A DNA stretch of 64,000 nucleotides. Source: Apiospora phragmitis (lineage: Eukaryota; Ascomycota; Sordariomycetes; Amphisphaeriales; Apiosporaceae). The first letter of the stretch is position 1. Each line of letters opens with the position of its first letter. Of this stretch, positions 47,738 to 60,100 are shown piece by piece. Location: assembly GCA_038363925.1 (NCBI GenBank), contig JAQQWL010000015.1, forward strand, positions 1,426,001-1,490,000, written 5' to 3'. The notes below the pieces were generated by a model. That model was not told the origin of the DNA. It worked only from the letters and a program-made list of their open reading frames with translations, and made no database searches. Both the position numbers and the translations under genes were made by a program.

Positions 47738-48876
47738 ATGGCCTAATCAAGAGGCACTAGAGCTGCCAGCACTGATGCATACATACATGCCAAATCAATT
47801 ATATATGCCTTGGGTGTTAGCTCTTTTACTACAGTTCCACTATGAGGTCGTACAGGGTACGGCATTGACGAAGCTCAGACCGCGCTAGCCTATGACGTTG
47901 ATGGGCAGTCGCGTCACAGTAACGAAATGGTTGCAACGAATTTGGAGGATGACTGTCACTTGTCGAACAAGGAGGAGGGTCGAGATTATATCATGACAGT
48001 GAATTATAGGACCAAGGTTTCTCTGGTCGGTCAGTTGGCCAATAGAGTTGATATACGCTGAACTTCAGGTGCCACACCTACCCTTGGTTGCGTGTGATTT
48101 GTAGGAGCAGCTCAAGCTGTTTGCCATGGTATTCTACCACGTATGACTTGCGGCCTCGCTGACACCGTAGCCAAACTATCGCCAGCTGCTCCTTTACCTG
48201 CTGCCTACTCCGTCGATAGCCAGTTGTCCCATTGCCCCCTGTTTTTCTGCAAGTGACTGCTCCAAATCACGTGAAAACCTATTCTTGGGTATCCTGCTAT
48301 AAATATGCGGATGCGTCTGCCATTTGTTCTGTTGATCGGCTGCTGGGTACCTGCAGTACTGCATGAAAACAGCTCGACATCGCCGGCAAGGCGGATAGAT
48401 GGAAAAGGGGGGGTTGGATTAACAGCCCGTCCAAGCCACACAAGGTGGCTAACACGGGCGCTTAGGCTCTTAGGCTCTCTCTACAGGCTCGCCCCACCCC
48501 TCCATCAATTGAACTGCTGCACTTCTGGCGGCGCCAAAACCAGGTGGCAGTCCCCAGATTTATGAAACTCTCCCCCACGACGATTGAACTAGCCAAACAA
48601 GACGACGATCGCATTGCCGTCTCTCCCTTCTCACCAAGGACGCATGCCTTCACCCCAATTAGTCTCTTGAACACACAATGTGCACATGACCATATTCAAC
48701 GAGTATACGAATATAGACGAATAGACGAACCCGGGACAACGACCGACGCAGTGACACTGACGAGTAATACTTGACAAGAGCAAGCCGCGCTGCACATAAT
48801 CATCCTTTGCGACAACGATAGGAGACCAGCTTTTGCCAACCATTCGAATACTGCCCTTCGGGGTTACGTCCGCACG
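47738..48876. other. Intergenic region, YOP1 to MID1
   Basis: 1.14 kb between two same-strand genes; no gene supported. About 100 bases before 48877 lie in a GACGAATAGACGAA-like short repeat context. Confidence 0.5.
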
Positions 48877-50943
48877 ATGCAGCTCAGCCCGTTGCAGTCG
48901 CGCCTGGCCGCGTCCGTGGCGGCGTCATGCCTCGTCCTGGCCCTCTATTTCTTAATGTTCTCTCCCCAATTCGCGTTTGCGGCCGAGCTTAGTACGACCC
49001 CGTTAGACGCCTTCCAGAATGGCTGGGCTGCGGCCCCGGAGGAAGCGCCCACAATAGGCGTTGAGGATGACGATGGCGAGACGAAGAGAAAGCGCCGAGG
49101 AGATCGAATCCAGGGAGCCGATCATGTACGAACCGGACTTTGGGCTCTTCCGGCAGGAGCATGATGGGCAGGGCGCCGAGCGGCGTGATCGCGCTGGCCA
49201 ACAATGCCCCCAAGAACACCAACATCGACCCGGGACCTTGGCGGCGTTTGTTTTCGAGGCCAAATCGGTCTTCAACAGGGGAGACGGAGAAGGCAGTACC
49301 AACAACCGGCTGGAACTACGCGGCAATGTGCACGAGGCAGCGCAAAGACCCACCGACAACACAGAAGGAAGCAGCGACGACGGCGACAGCCTATCAGGAA
49401 TCGAGCGACGTGAATCGCCGACGAAGACGCTATACATCTCGGGAAACACCTGCATACAGCCCGAGCGAAAGGCCGACCAGACCACCTTGGACCCGCCGCA
49501 ATTGACCCTGTACGTTTCGACGACGAGCGACAACACCTCGCCGGGTCCCATGGCCGACAAGAAGAAGCAAGACGTGAGGGTTTTCAACGAGGGCGCTGTC
49601 ATGTATAACACCACTTTCCGCGGGGACGTGTACTTCACGATAGCCGGTCCGCCCAACGTGGCGACTGAGGATTTTGATACAAAACTGTACAATGTCAACA
49701 TAGCAGCTTCGGTCGACAAGTCGTATTACTCCTACGACGCCGAGTCGGAGCCAAACGTTTTCTGGGTCGACAGCGACTCGGGCGCAACGTTGATGGCTAG
49801 CGGAGTATTGGACCCCGTGGACCAGGATGCCGCGCTCGACAAACCTCCCTACACCATGTTTGTCTTCCCAGAGCGTGACATGTCCATCAATGGAGTTCGG
49901 AACTCGTATTGCGGCCTGAAGGAGTACTCTTTGATTGGAGGAACGCAGAATCACGTGCCCGAGAACACCTTGGTTAGTCGCCTGGTTAAGCGAGGCACGG
50001 AGAGCGTTACCAAACAGGAGTTCTTCCTCAGCGGCCTCAATGCCAGCACCCGCTATACGGCGATCTTGGCTAGCGATCCCAACGCCATGTCGAAGGGGAA
50101 GAGAGAAGACGACAACATCCCAGGAGGTGGCGGTTTTGTTTTCCGCCAGACGGGCTTTGAGACCTCACAATGTAAGTGATTGCACATTGAACCAACTTCG
50201 TGTGGATTGTTTTTACTAACGTTGCTACTATAGCTGGGGGTTCTTGTTTCTTGATTCAAAATCTGGAATTCTTGCGACCAGACACAATACAGAGTACCAG
50301 GCAACTTGAAGATGTTTCCTAATGCCACTGCGCTGGGGAAATATTACGACAGCTACGCGCAAGAGATGTACAAAAACTTCAACAAGTCCATACAGCAAGT
50401 TCAATGCGATGCGGCGAATACACAAAAGTATTCTCTAGCGCGCAACTGCGACGACTGCAAGGAAGCCTACAAGAACTGGCTCTGCACCGTCTCCATCCCC
50501 CGGTGCGAGGAGTTCACCAACAACGCGCCCTGGCTGCAGATGCGCAACATCATGGCGCCCTTCCTCGACAACACGACGAAGATGGACCCGAACATCACCA
50601 AGACGTTCGGGAACCAGAAGGCCTTCAACAGCTCCCGCCTGGCCCGGATCGATAAGGACGTGCAGCCGGGGCCCTACAAGGAGGTGCTGCCGTGCGACTA
50701 CCTCTGCTACGACATCGTGCAGAGCTGCGCGGCGTCGATGGGGTTCTCCTGCCCCCTGCCCGGCAAGCTGGGCTTCAATACCAGCTACGGCATCATGAAC
50801 GAGAACCAGACCGTGAACAACACGGACGTCACGTGCAATTACCGGGATCGGCGCATTATAAGAACGCCGCGTCGGTTCTGGTGCGTTTGTCGTGGATGCT
50901 GTTGGTGGGGCTGCTGGGCGGCACACTATCAGTCATTGTATGA
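48877..50943 (+). CDS. MID1: Mid1 stretch-activated calcium channel subunit, five apparent 1-nt indels
   Basis: Mid1 partners Cch1 in the plasma-membrane high-affinity Ca2+ channel. Exons: 48877-50171, 50234-50943. It begins with a signal peptide (MQLSPLQSRLAASVAASCLV to about residue 36). Mid1 landmarks: MYEPDFG, GRAPSGVIALANN, TKTLYISGNTCIQP, LTLYVSTTSDNTSPGPMADK, the Cys-rich C-terminal part with CDDCKEAYKNWLCTVSIPRC and GPYKEVLPCDYLCYDIVQSC, and a hydrophobic end suited to GPI attachment. The conserved protein is spread over several frames: one extra base in about 49030-49110, an extra C at 49150-49151, a missing G at 49232-49234, an extra T at 50272-50273 and a missing C at 50842-50843. 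Net +1 agrees with 2005 nt. About 667 aa. The number of breaks means decay cannot be fully excluded. Confidence 0.88.
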
Positions 50944-51677
50944 TGATGACAAAGATGGGGCGGCGACGGCAAGGAGTTTAACGGCGTGTTTTGGGGACGG
51001 AAATGATTTGGAATGTCTTGGGGGCTAGTTTGGCAGTTGAATTGCTACTGCAACGACCCCTTTCCTTTTAGCTAGATAGATGGCCAACTGGGCCTTGGAC
51101 TCGGCGTTACGAGGGAAGGCGAGAAGCTTTTGGATTCCATCTTCCGGCGAATCTCGCAATATCGCTGGATAGTTTATTAGCGTTTTGCGATTGTGTGTTG
51201 CCCTTCTATATACATGTACAGAACTTATAGTGTACAATTTCGACCATGGATGGGAAGCATGTCTGCGCAACAGATACCTTCTACTAGCTATATAACATGG
51301 CCACACCACATCTTCGAGACTTGCTTGGCATGATATCATTGTCAGTGACATCACGGCTGTAGCTCGACCATGTATCCCATGGCCGAATCCACCGATATAC
51401 TCATACTCGAATTCCCCGCCGCGATAACTTTTATCAACGGCAGGGCTGGGATATGCAGCCACCGCGCGAGCCCATTTACCACGAAATCACCGAACCGCAA
51501 GAACTTGGGAATTCGCCAAGGCCGAGACAGCAAGTCGGCAAACGTCCAGCCACAGCCGTCCAGTAACGTATATATCTCCAAAGCCGGCATGTCCCTGATG
51601 TTTGTTCGTGGCAAGAATGGTGTGTATTTTCTTTCTTTCCGTAGACTACCCGTTCCATTGCACATTACATACTATTT
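50944..51677. other. Convergent 3' region, MID1 / INA17-like
   Basis: 0.73 kb between converging genes; no gene supported. A 144-codon plus-strand frame at 51370-51804 runs into the next gene antisense and shows no motifs. Confidence 0.55.
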
Positions 51678-52148
51678 TCATGTCTTCTTCGCATTGGCCT
51701 TGGTCCGTTCTAGCTGGGCTATCCTCACTTCTAATTCCGCGATTGTGTCTGTGTGTTTGACGATATCCAATGTCAGCTTTCGACCTCCGTCCCTACCTCC
51801 CTGAAAGCAACAGAAGAACAACGTTCTTTCGCCTTTTTGCTCCAACTTACCGTTCAGTTCCTCCCTCGTCTCGTTCTGCTCCAGCCGCAGCCAGCCGTAG
51901 TACGCCAGCTGGTACGTGAAGATGGCCATGAGGGCCACCTTGAAGATGGGCCGCGAGAACGTTTTGTTGAAGGATTGGGGCTTCGAGGGCTGTTCTGAGG
52001 AGGAGTAGAGGCGGCGGCTGTGTTGTTGTTGTTGGAGGAGGAGTCGGGATTGCGTCGTCGTTGTCGTCGTCGCTGGAACTTTCTGAGACAAGCTGCGCAT
52101 AGGGCGCGCAGCGGCGGCGGCAATGCGCAAAGGATTGAGGGTGTTCAT
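51678..52148 (-). CDS. Mitochondrial inner-membrane protein, INA17-like
   Basis: Probably the INA17 (Aim43) subunit of the inner membrane assembly complex that helps build the F1Fo ATP synthase peripheral stalk. Exons (minus): 52148-51851 and 51748-51678, 369 nt, 122 aa, in phase. The N-terminus MNTLNPLRIAAAAARPMRSL followed by a Thr/Gln-rich stretch and RRLYSSSEQ looks like a presequence with its cleavage region. One membrane segment, FSRPIFKVALMAIFTYQLAY followed by YGWLRLEQNE, is followed by a charged coiled coil, DTIAELEVRIAQLERTK. Length and layout fit INA17; the name is an inference from these features. An in-frame upstream Met lies at 52361 but would bury the presequence. Confidence 0.6.
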   Translation of the reverse strand: MNTLNPLRIAAAAARPMRSLSQKVPATTTTTTQSRLLLQQQQHSRRLYSSSEQPSKPQSFNKTFSRPIFKVALMAIFTYQLAYYGWLRLEQNETREELNGKLEQKGERTLFFCCFQGGRDGGRKLTLDIVKHTDTIAELEVRIAQLERTKANAKKT

Positions 52149-52896
52149 GTTGACTGTTGCAACTTGGCGCGTGTGTGTCCGGCAGTGAGTGTCTGCTGCT
52201 TCCTTTCTGTTTGATATGCCGATTCCGGATATGTCGTCGTGTATCGTCAGAGGGTCGAACGAGAATAGTAACTTTGTTTGCTGTTTCCCACCAACATTGA
52301 ACCGAGCTTCGATCCCGGTCGTTCGTTTCCTTCCTTCCTTACTGTGGGGAAAAAGAAGCAATCGAAGAGAGCGGCGCTAGATGATCAATTAAATCCCGTA
52401 TTATGTACATACTTCTGATAATGAACTGGACCCTTTTCCCGCTAAAATTTCCCAATGGGCGCGGCCGGGTAAGAGATCCACCAATCCCCTGCCTGCTAGC
52501 TGTAGGTTAGTAAGTACAGCGCAGCGCGGTTGGAGAGTACACATTGCCCATTCGGAGCATGTCGCTAATAACGGAAGGTTGCTTGCTACTTACTTAATGC
52601 TAATTCTTCGGAATAGAGACCAGATATCTCCCCCCCTTCCCAAATCCCGATAATTTATTTACTCACATCCCTTCTTCTCTTTTCTTCTTCCTCCAACTGC
52701 CAGCGCCGCCTGATAAGTACAACAGTCATATCCTCCTGAAGGCGATCTGTCCTGCGACTCTGTCCGAAGCCCCTGGAAGATCCAATTGCACAACTACTTA
52801 TATAAGAGCGGCTTGTTCGACTGCGACATAGTTCGTCAACTTCTACTTACGACACCACGAGGATCTTCCCGGCCACCCACACATTTCATATTCACA
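52149..52896. other. Divergent intergenic region
   Basis: 0.75 kb between the INA17-like gene and YSY6; CT-rich from about 52670. No gene. Confidence 0.6.
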
Positions 52897-53281
52897 ATGG
52901 TACGTCGTCATACACACAAGTGGCCCTTCTCAGACACCTTCTCCTTGTCCAATGCCGAGACTCGATTCGATGCAGGCGGCTAACCCCGATTCCAGGCCCA
53001 AACACCCGAGCAAAGGCGCCGCAACGCCAAGTTCGCAAAGGAGCAGGAAGCTCGCCGGGGCAAGTCCGAGACCGACATCAAGAAGCACCAGCACCAGAAG
53101 ACCGTCTCCAAGGCCCCCATCTCTCCCATATGGCTGAGTAAGTCACGCCCCTCGCCCTCCCCTTTCAGGCGTCGTTTTGACATTTCGACTGACGCAATAC
53201 GGCTTCCTTCTAGTCCTCCTCGCCTTCGTCGTCTTCGGCGGTCTGATCTTCGAGCTGATCCAACGCATCTTCTTCCGCTAA
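52897..53281 (+). CDS. YSY6: Stress-associated ER protein RAMP4/Ysy6
   Basis: Small tail-anchored protein associated with the Sec61 translocon. Exons 52897-52899, 52996-53137 and 53214-53281: 213 nt, 70 aa. The first coding exon is only the ATG. The protein begins MAQTPEQRRRNAKFAKEQEA, the classic RAMP4 basic N-terminus, continues KHQHQKTVSKAPISPIWL, and ends in one C-terminal membrane anchor, LLAFVVFGGLIFELIQRIFF plus R. Length and organisation match the family. This gene is too short and too split to appear as a simple open frame. Confidence 0.95.
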
Positions 53282-53875
53282 GAAGCGAGTCCGCCACTCG
53301 GGATATACTTTTACCTACCAATTCGAAAGACCGTGGAGAGAAAAGTCAGTGATGCGCGGTGAGCCACTCGGGGGCTTGCGACTCCTGGCTCGAGGCAACC
53401 TCGAGCTCTCATGAAAAAGCGGCGGCCCGTCATTTGTCACAAGGGCATAACCACAGCTAGCCGTGCGAAGAAGAGAAATAACGGGGAAACAAAACCACCT
53501 GGGAAGAGCATGCCAATCACTGGGCAGCGGGTGTAAACCAACCCTTCGCAACATGTTACCAGGGGCTGGGGGTTAAATCTACTTGGCTTCCGAACTTTTC
53601 TTATCATCGGGTTCAGAGACCTAGTCTCATCGGAGCGTGTCATCATTTGCATGATATTTAATATACACTCAGAATCGAACACGCGCAGCTGGAGGCTTGC
53701 TTCAAATCCACTTGGACCAAATGAAGGAGAGTTGAGCAAAGACACGAGTGATATGAACTGGTCGAGAATTCATAGTGAAAGCAAGCGGGCTCCTATGGTA
53801 TAGTTTGACTACAATAATCCCTTTTCAATTTCCGAATGAACTCCATAAAATGCGCACACAGTTGATACGAGGCGC
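53282..53875. other. Convergent 3' region
   Basis: About 0.6 kb between YSY6 and the SMAP-domain gene, which converge. No gene supported. Confidence 0.6.
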
Positions 53876-55261
53876 CTAAGCACCAAGCCCCTTTCGGTGA
53901 CCCGAGTTCTCATTCTTCATACGCATGCCAGCCTCGAATTGCCGTTCAAGGTTGCTCTGGATGCTGGTGATGTCGCGCTTCGACGAACCGGCACCCCCCT
54001 GAGCGGTAAGACCTGCCTTCTTGCCCCGAGGAGTCTCAGAAACTTGTTCTTGCGGGCGTCGTCACCTTCTAGAGCTTGGACGTCCCACTTCTCAGCACCA
54101 TCAGCGTTGGCTCCCTCGGCGTTGTTGGGTGCGGATTCTTGCACATACTCTTCAGACTTCTTCGACTTCGTCTTGGGCTTCTTCTCCTTAGGAGCCTCGT
54201 CGGCGTCGTCAGCCTCCTCAGCCGACTCGGCCTCAGCGGCGTCTCCCTCGGTATCCCGTTTCCGCTTCTTCTCCTTCTTGTCTTTCTTATCTTTCTTATC
54301 CTTCTTCTCGACCTTGACCTCCTCAGTAGCCTCTTCCTCGTCGGCCACAGCCTCGGTCTTCTTGAGCTTCTTCGTCTTCTTCTTATCCTTGGAGTCCTCG
54401 GCAACGCTAGGCTCCTCAGCAGCCACCTTGGCCTCTGCAGGAGCAGGAGCAGCCGATTCCTTCTTGGACTTCTTAGATTTCTTGGAAGGCTTCTCGGTCT
54501 CGGGCTTGGGGTCCTTCATCTCAACGTCCTCGGCTTCACTATCGCTAGAAGAGTCGCTGGAAGAATCGCTGGACGAAGATGACGAATCATCATCACCACC
54601 CTCAAGAGGAATGAAGTTATCACCCTTCAGCTCTTCCTTCTTCTTGGCTTCCTCTTCCTGTTCAAGGGGACAATCGTATTAGTAATCATTCAACCAAAAG
54701 ACCACACCATCGTCTGGGGCGGTAGTCGTCGTCGTCCTCGAGCCGTCCTCTGATGGACGATGGATAATGGGGGTGTGTAAGTGTGCTTACAGCTCTCTGC
54801 TTGGAGATGATCTCGTGGCGGGCGCGCGCGATCTGGGCGTCCTTCATCAGCTTCCGGGCCTGGGCCTCGAGCTTGTCGGCGCGCATGAGGAGGCGGTTGA
54901 AGCGGCGCTCGTCCTTGTAGGCCTTGTTGGCCTGCTTCTTGAGCTTGTCGGTGGCGCGGCGCTCCTCGTTCCACTTGCCGGCGCGGCCCACGTTGGCCTT
55001 GCGCGCGCGCTTGGCCTCCGACTTGAGCTGGCGCTTCTCCTTGCGCTCAGCGGCGCGCTGCAGGCGCAGCTCCTCCTTGCGCTTCGCCCGCTTCTCTGCA
55101 AAATAAGGTAGAAGTGGTCAGTTAATTGGGAACTTGGTGGTCACTTGACTACTATCAGCCAGCATCTAGTAGATAAGAGAGAACCTACCCTTCCTCTCAG
55201 CTTGGGCCAGGATCTCCTTGGGGTCCTCTCCCTTGTCCCAACCTGCTTCACCTTTCTCCAT
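53876..55261 (-). CDS. SMAP (small acidic protein-like) domain protein, charged, apparent 1-nt deficit
   Basis: Function unknown; composition suggests a nuclear or nucleolar protein. Exons (minus): 55261-55189, 55095-54791, 54657-53876. It starts MEKGEAGWDKGEDPKEILAQ and has a long Arg/Lys/Glu-rich helical region (residues about 20-125), a Ser/Asp run (DDDSSSSSDSSSDSSSDSEA), Lys-rich KKDKKDKKDKKEKKRKR repeats, then the C-terminal WDVQALEGDDARKNKFLRLL. That last block matches the small acidic protein-like domain (W...L...NKFL.LLGGKK). CCCC at 54024-54027 breaks the frame at LLG; five C gives GGKKAGLTAQGGAGSSKRDI and ends at 53876. Length is 1160 nt, one short. About 386 aa. Confidence 0.78.
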
Positions 55262-56181
55262 GGTGTTTTGATGGTGTGTATGATGGCGGAGAATGCATCA
55301 ATCTTGATGGATTGGACTGAACGAGGTTCTCACGTGGGGGAGAGCCGGAATGAGTTATCGAAGATTATCGAAGAAGACAAATTCTGCCGGTCGGTTCCTG
55401 CCAGAAAATTTGACCGCTTGCGATATCCAGGGTAGCTTGGGTGGCAGGTGGGGTCGACCTGCTCCACTAAACGTGGAAGGCACGAACTAAATGAGGTACA
55501 TAGGTACAAGTGTATACTCCATTCCGGTGTAAGTGACATTTCACTATTCACCCTAACCACCCAATTGTATTATTTAACAATCATGAAGCTGCAGTGAATG
55601 AAATTCAAACTCATTATCATAGTGATCCCTTCACCAAGGGATTGTATGTATATTGTCTCCTTCTGTCTATGTAGAGAGGAGGGCATAGTAGTCCTACATG
55701 TCAAGGCCGCACCAGGCCCTGCAAATCTAATGGTATTGTACAACAAATTCTCAGACAAGGAGGGGGTATCCAAGCGTAAATAATAAGAACAAACAAACGG
55801 GAAAGAGAAGTGTCGGTAGATATTCTGATCCAGCCAAACAGAGAAGAGGAAACAGAAAGGTAATAATGATACAGGTATAGGTATAATGAAAGAAGGACCA
55901 GGACGAAGGACCCGAGTTCATCTATACCTGCCTAAGAGTAGGAGTTTGTGTAAGATAGGAGAGGGGTGGGTACCTATAAAGGAAATCCAGTATTTGGTAG
56001 GTAAGAATTGGAAATGCGCCAGGGCCCAAAGTCTAATGCCATTAACCGTTATCGTTTCAGCGTTGTAACAATAAAACAAGGAGAGAAGAGAGGATTGATA
56101 ATGGAGGGTGCTGCCTTCTAGGCAGCTTCTATGCAGTCATCAGCCTGCAACCCCTTTTCTTATGTCAGCGACGCCGAAGCA
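55262..56181. other. Intergenic region
   Basis: 0.92 kb between two minus-strand genes, AT-rich (about 55740-56100), no gene supported. Likely holds the 3' end of the bZIP-like gene and the promoter of the SMAP gene. Confidence 0.55.
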
Positions 56182-57133
56182 CTAAGCGTGGAAGAAGGGA
56201 TCGTCCCCAGCTGCATCGCTGTTGACATCCGGGTAGTAGTAGTAGTACGCCGAGTCATCGAAGAAGTCGTCACTACCGTCTCCGGCAACAGCAGCCCCAC
56301 CGGTGCTGTCCAAGCTGCCGCCGCCGCCATAGCTTTGGGTGGCAGCAGTGTCGTCTCCGTATACCATTGCGGGGCTGCTGGAGAACTGCTGCTGTTCACT
56401 GTTGCCGTCGTCGCCGCTGTCGCCATGCGCGTGATGATGGTAATGGTGATCGTCTGGTCCACTGCCGCTGCGGCGACTCTCGCTCTCGTGGCCGCGGGCT
56501 ACGACATGTCGCATGCTGATGCCGCCCCACGGTAGTCCGGAGACTTCTTCATTAGCTGCCAGGTCTGTGGAGTCGTGGATTTGGTAGCTGCCACCGGCGT
56601 GTTCCCGATTCAGGGCATCACGCTCGGTTTTCTCTTTTTGCTCCTTACTTTTCTCTCCTGGGTATCGATACGTTAGCCACACAATCCTTAATTATATATG
56701 AAAATAGGGGATATGGCAGAATGGTTCACAACTTACGGAACTTCCGCGTGGGACGTTTCTGTTTTGGATACGTCTCCTTACCACGGGCTCAGTGACTTCT
56801 GTCCAATCATCCGCCCTCTGTGTCTTCGACTTAGACGTCGACTGCTTCTTGCCACTTGGGTCACGGTGTTTCGTCGAGCCAGAACTCATGGCGGTCCTCA
56901 CTTGGGTCTCGGAGTCAGAGCCGGATTCGACGGTAGCGGCAGCTCGTGATCTGTTCACGAGCCAGGGTGAGGAAGGGGGTGACTCGATAGGAGTAGTTGC
57001 CGTAGGAGAACGGATAAAGTGTGATAAAGGGCGTTTCAGCTTGTCTCTGTGATGATATCTTGCTCTCTGACGGGGGTGAAATCACAGTTTCTTGTGATGA
57101 GGATGTTCCACCCTTGCCTCCAAGGGCGTCCAT
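56182..57133 (-). CDS. bZIP-like basic-region protein, two apparent indels, start uncertain
   Basis: Possible transcription factor. Exon 2 (56657-56182) is well supported; it joins in phase to RKFR at the end of exon 1 (57133-56737) to give RKFREKSKEQKEKTERDALN. Upstream in exon 1, DDWTEVTEPVVRRRIQNRN is the start of a fungal basic region, but between QNRN and RKFR the frame shifts near 56745-56752 (one base missing or two extra). A second shift near 56990-57030 separates MDALGGKGGTSSSQETVISP from SPTATTPIESPPSSPWLVNR. Total 873 nt fits one gain and one loss. The C-terminus is Gly/Ser/His-rich with SAYYYYYPDVNSD. The start at 57133 is provisional; an in-frame ATG also exists at 57181. I see no clear leucine zipper heptads, so the class name is tentative. 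Confidence 0.6.
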
Positions 57134-60100
57134 GTAACCCCTGTATACACAGACAAGGCCTGACCGGTGTAGATACCCCAAGGGTCTAGCTTATATTCCA
57201 CCCACAAGCAGACCCGGATAGTAGAGGTCAGGGTGAGCGGAGAGACGACAGCTTCTCGGGTGACCAAAAATCTATGAATGGTCAAAACGTAACCGGAACA
57301 GTAAAACAAATAATGATAATATACAACTCAACAACTGCACAGAGGGGTAGGTGAGCATGAGGCTTGTGATGGTTATACAACAGGGCTGCGGGTAGGAGTA
57401 GCAATGTGTGCTACTAGCAGTGTCTTATAAACTTCCTATATATATCCCATTGGATCTTACTCCATTAAGGGTGTATAGTTGTTGACTGCATGAAGGTACG
57501 CAAGCGCCAAGTGTGGTGAGGATGAGACGCAGCCATGTATGGATAAGGACTCCCAGTGTCAACATGACCAGGGAGCACAGCTCTGTATCCCAGGATTCAT
57601 GGTCAGCCATGCCCCCCCCGCCCCCCATGCGGTGACGCAGCTTAGAGAATGGGTATAGGCGAGGCGGTTCCGGTAGCGTAACCCTTGAAAAAGGAACAAG
57701 ACACCGTGTATATGTGTACTGTTACTTACGGGTGGTGTCCTAGGTAGGATGCAACATGGACGGCCGGGGGGTACCTTGAGCGGATGCCCAGCCACGCGAG
57801 CCATTCCCGGCCGGGTGGTAGTGGTACCCGTGGGCTTGCACAGGCATGCGGCGCCATGGTGAGGGACGGGAGGAACAGAAACCCACCGCAGCGGGAATAA
57901 GGTTAGGTGGCATCCATTCCAGCAGGATGCTAGAGGGCACTAGGTAATGAGGCTGTTGTCCGGCGTGGTCCAGCTACTGACTGAAAGGTGGATGTTACCT
58001 AGTAGTAATGCTTTGCACTGTCTACTGTTTCGGGAAAGGCCACAACGGGGATATGTGTCTGTCTAGGTAAGCGCCGACATTAATGCTTGAGGTATTTGGG
58101 TCAAGGCAAATAGGACCGTGTAATGGAACTTTTCGTCACCCACAGAGTGACAATTGATTACCTAGCCAAGTCACAGCTGAGGCATTTCCTGTGGTTGATG
58201 TTGAAATGAGTGGGTAGACGGGAATAGTCCGGATGGCCTAGGGGGAGCTGAACGGCGTGTAAGTGCTGTCAAACCCCGTTGCCCGGTTTTAGCGACCTAC
58301 AGGCACATCAATGGGCTTGCATTCAGGCCAAAGAAGCTGCGCCGCCAACGACTCATCCTTCTCATGATCAGTTTCACAGTTGAAGATTGGTGGATCAAGT
58401 TCTAGGATTACTAAATTTACCTGTAATAGTGTCTGCTTTTAATTTACCTATGTAATACGCTCATGTATGAGTACCTGTACAGGGCATGTCGTCATTGGCT
58501 GGGCTGCATATCGAAGAAATCACACGGGTACTAGTTATCAGATCCGTTCCCTGTGCTATTTGGCCGACATATCAAATTCATGGTCGGTCAGTTCCCAATT
58601 CGATATCTGATAGTAGATACAGTAGACGTATGGAACACACATAAGACATATCGCCGGGCTATCGGATGAGCAATGATCTCCTTCGATCGTAACGCAACCC
58701 GATATGCTGGGTAGGTAGGCTCGTTAAGCGACGCCCTACCATGAACTAACTCTAGGCTTCAACACCAGAAATAGATCACCAAAAGTCATCTCAGAATATT
58801 CAACCCACTTGTGCTATTCAGTAGGCTGCCGCTTTTAGCCAGCCTCCAATGGTCCGTCGAGACGACAGCGGCGGCACCGTCTCGAGAACGCCGGTGTAGG
58901 CCGGCATTGTGCTGCCACGACATGATGATGACGCCGAAGTAGATCCAGTCTGTTACCCCAGGTAGCCCACCCCAGGCTACTCCAAGATATAGCCTGGAGA
59001 ATGTAGTCTCTGGTAGATAAACACGCACCTTACGAGCTGTCCTCAGCTCTACACAGCCAAAGTGAGCAAGGCAGGCCCTGTACGCGCGCACGCGTGGATG
59101 TTAATCATAATGACCATCTGCGGTGGAACTTCATGCATCTTGGTACTTCCTGAACGGTGCGCGTGTCTATTCTCACTACCTTATGAGCTGGGCGCGCCCT
59201 CAAGGCATCGAGTATGCCTATGTAATCCAGGCCACAACATACTAGCGTCAGTGTCAACGTGGGTGTGCGTATTATACCTTGTTTAGCAAAGCAGCAAGAT
59301 TAGACAAGACAACGAAATGCAGCAAGACCTCTTAGCCAGCAGAGCGCTTCGTCAAGGACTTCGTAATACATACAGCAAGCCATACTAACTCTATTGCTGC
59401 CTTCGATGGGGGTCCTGTGATGCTCAGGCAGGCAATGAGTCACTGGTCGCGTAGGTTACATTCTCTAGGTACTGACGGGTCTCGGGTTTATGTTGCCGTT
59501 TCGATAGAAATCCGACGGGTACTGTTCCTGAAGAAGCAAATATAAGTATTGGTACTTGACACCTCTAAACTCCATGATAGTAGAAACCCAACTAAATTCA
59601 TGAAGAGGAACCATATCTGAGCTATTTCTAGAACGGCTGTGGCTCACGTGCTGCTGCATACCATGCTGTCGTTGAGCTACTTATGGTGACTGACCCAAAT
59701 ATGCGGGTAGGTCTGTGTGAGACCCCCGTCCGTGGCACACTCGGACACTTTAGGACCTCCCCTCGGCAGCACCCGGATACTCCACTCCAATTGATCCATT
59801 ATCTCGGGATCGGGGACAACTCCAGGAACCGCTTGCTGTGTAACCCGGTAACCCGAAAGGGGCAGGTCTGCCGGCGCGCGTGATCTATGACTGACGCTAC
59901 ATGGATTACCCCTGAAATCTGAGGCGTCATGATCCTTCTTTTTCTTCGTATTGTCGCTATTTTAGTAATTCCACTTGACCCAGGACGGAGAATCTAAGGA
60001 ACACGATAAAGATACGCCGCTTAGCCCGAGATTATCCGACGTATCATTACCTGAACCAAAGCATCTACGATCACGGCGATCACATCTAGAGACAGAGATT

